DNA of 64,000 nucleotides, taken from an uncultured Lachnospiraceae bacterium. Lineage in GTDB: Bacteria > Bacillota > Clostridia > Lachnospirales > Lachnospiraceae. Location: the NCBI GenBank assembly GCA_951802115.1, contig CATOPL010000007.1:1-64000 (forward strand). Direction: 5' to 3'. A program made the translations under genes and the position numbers. A model generated the notes under the pieces. It was not told where the DNA came from, did not search any database, and saw nothing but the letters and a program-made list of their open reading frames with translations. Below are positions 63,077 through 64,000 of this stretch, in pieces. Position 1 is the first letter of the stretch. Each line of letters starts with the position of its first letter.

Positions 63077-64000
63077 TTACCGTCTGTGGACGTCATCCGG
63101 CATTTCCATCATACAGTCCAGACGGCTGCAGAATTTCTGCTCCCATCTGCCGATCTTTGACTTTGCATACCGGTTCTCTGCTTTTTGAAACATCCACTGA
63201 CGCAGAAGCTCCAGACAGGTACAGACAAGATATACAACAACGGCCACAACCGCCGCATAGACAACCGCCCAGTGTGTCCGCGCCACTTTACTGGCGCGGA
63301 AAGTATCCCATACCAGATAGCGGATCAGATAATTGTCATGAAGCAGATAAACGCCGAAGGCGGCTCCTGCAGTCTTTCGAATCACTCCGTCCATCCGGCT
63401 CTCTTTCCAGGGCATATTTCTCACACAGAGAAACAGAGAAAAGGTAGCCACAAGCGCCAGCGGAGAATTATAATTCAGAAAATATCCAATATCTTCCTGG
63501 TGCATTTTTACAGACAGATATACGCTGGCCAGCACTGCAAGAGAAGCCGCCGCATAAACGCCAAATCCGTACCGGAAATACCTTCTGTCCTCTTTTGTAT
63601 GCAGTTTTATATAACCTGCCAGAAGAGCAAGGAACAAAAACCAGGGAAGCTCCCGCCCTGCGTAGTTTCCATAAGCGTTAACTCTGAAAATCATGTGATT
63701 TATACTGAGAAAAACAGCCAGAAGCGCAAGCAGATACCGATACTGTCTCTTCGTCAGCCGAACAGCAATCATGCCTGCAAAAGGCATCAGAAGCGACAGC
63801 CCCATATAAACCGATGCAAACCAGTAAGTGCCAGAGGAAACCGGAAACACTGCCCTGACAACATCCGCAGCGGTTACGCCGACAAAGACGCCACAGATCA
63901 GGCAGATGGATACGGAATAAAAAAACACCTGTTTCCAGAACCTTAAAAGCCTCTGCGCGTGAAAGTTCCTGTCGATAGAAAAATAACCCGCCAGCATTAC
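63077..64000 (-). CDS. Acyltransferase-3 family membrane protein (5' end beyond window)
   Basis: At least 307 residues of a multi-pass membrane acyltransferase; the frame stays open to the window edge, so the true start lies outside. The visible portion has about eight helices, SSGTYWFASVYMGLSLLMPF, MIFRVNAYGNYAGRELPWFL and the late TAGAAFGVYLLHDNYLIRYL, typical of the family's C-terminal two thirds. Such enzymes O-acylate surface sugars or peptidoglycan; the substrate is unknown. The catalytic N-terminal His region is not in view. Confidence 0.85.
   Translation of the reverse strand, partial: VMLAGYFSIDRNFHAQRLLRFWKQVFFYSVSICLICGVFVGVTAADVVRAVFPVSSGTYWFASVYMGLSLLMPFAGMIAVRLTKRQYRYLLALLAVFLSINHMIFRVNAYGNYAGRELPWFLFLALLAGYIKLHTKEDRRYFRYGFGVYAAASLAVLASVYLSVKMHQEDIGYFLNYNSPLALVATFSLFLCVRNMPWKESRMDGVIRKTAGAAFGVYLLHDNYLIRYLVWDTFRASKVARTHWAVVYAAVVAVVVYLVCTCLELLRQWMFQKAENRYAKSKIGRWEQKFCSRLDCMMEMPDDVHRR

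Overview
The window looks like a piece of a Lachnospiraceae-type (Clostridia, Bacillota) chromosome. The evidence is a dgt-dnaG-rpoD-trmK-nif3 cluster, T-box-controlled pheST and leuA, SpoIID/LytB-, CotH- and SleB-like envelope or spore-type proteins, several ECF sigma/anti-sigma pairs, rnpB, a probable 6S RNA, and many families common in gut Lachnospiraceae (DUF5662, DUF362, CD3324, DUF4349). Genus cannot be fixed from sequence alone. Most genes lie on the minus strand.

Layout. (1) 1-5.8 kb is a clearly AT-richer accessory block: a small XRE regulator, then a plus-strand operon with a nuclease-methylase fusion, a two-domain specificity subunit (together BcgI-like) and an unrecognised third protein. 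This operon sits between a decayed and an intact copy of the same small gene, in the same orientation about 4.4 kb apart. (2) 5.8-13 kb is a patchwork: GNAT and LysR remnants, an AraC regulator plus EamA exporter, a CD3324-like gene, DUF362, a three-copy 105-bp repeat, a NmlR/AdhR-type MerR regulator with a 19-bp-spacer promoter, exoA, rnpB and a PAP2 phosphatase. (3) 13.3-20.4 kb is the macromolecular-synthesis cluster. (4) 20.5-28.3 kb holds DUF5662, a GH13 protein lacking catalytic residues, two sigma-factor operons (one SigV/RsiV-like) and a double-Nudix protein. (5) 28.4-37 kb holds an Fe-S aldo-keto reductase with a second 19-bp-spacer promoter resembling the MerR one, an MFS transporter, a phospholipase-C-like protein, a Cys/Gly-rich small protein, two unknown small proteins, a CLC channel and an FusA2-like EF-G. 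(6) 37-40 kb has an ECF sigma/anti-sigma pair facing a truncated sigma gene. (7) 40-48.8 kb has leuS, tyrA-aroA, udk, queA and cotH. (8) 48.8-64 kb has pheST with a repeat-filled spacer and a Phe T-box, yihY, a SpoIID-like gene, 6S RNA, pckA, thrC, a cell-wall hydrolase, leuA with a Leu T-box, and a partial acyltransferase.

The points most worth follow-up are the three-gene restriction-modification island with its flanking duplication, one dispersed intergenic repeat family present both upstream of the DUF362 gene and inside pheST, the shared MerR-type promoter pair, the GH13 pseudoenzyme, the FusA2-like GTPase with altered G3/G4 motifs, the Cys-rich protein and a 9-mer operator-like cluster near 5.3 kb. 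All similarity calls were made by reading the sequence; no database search was run.
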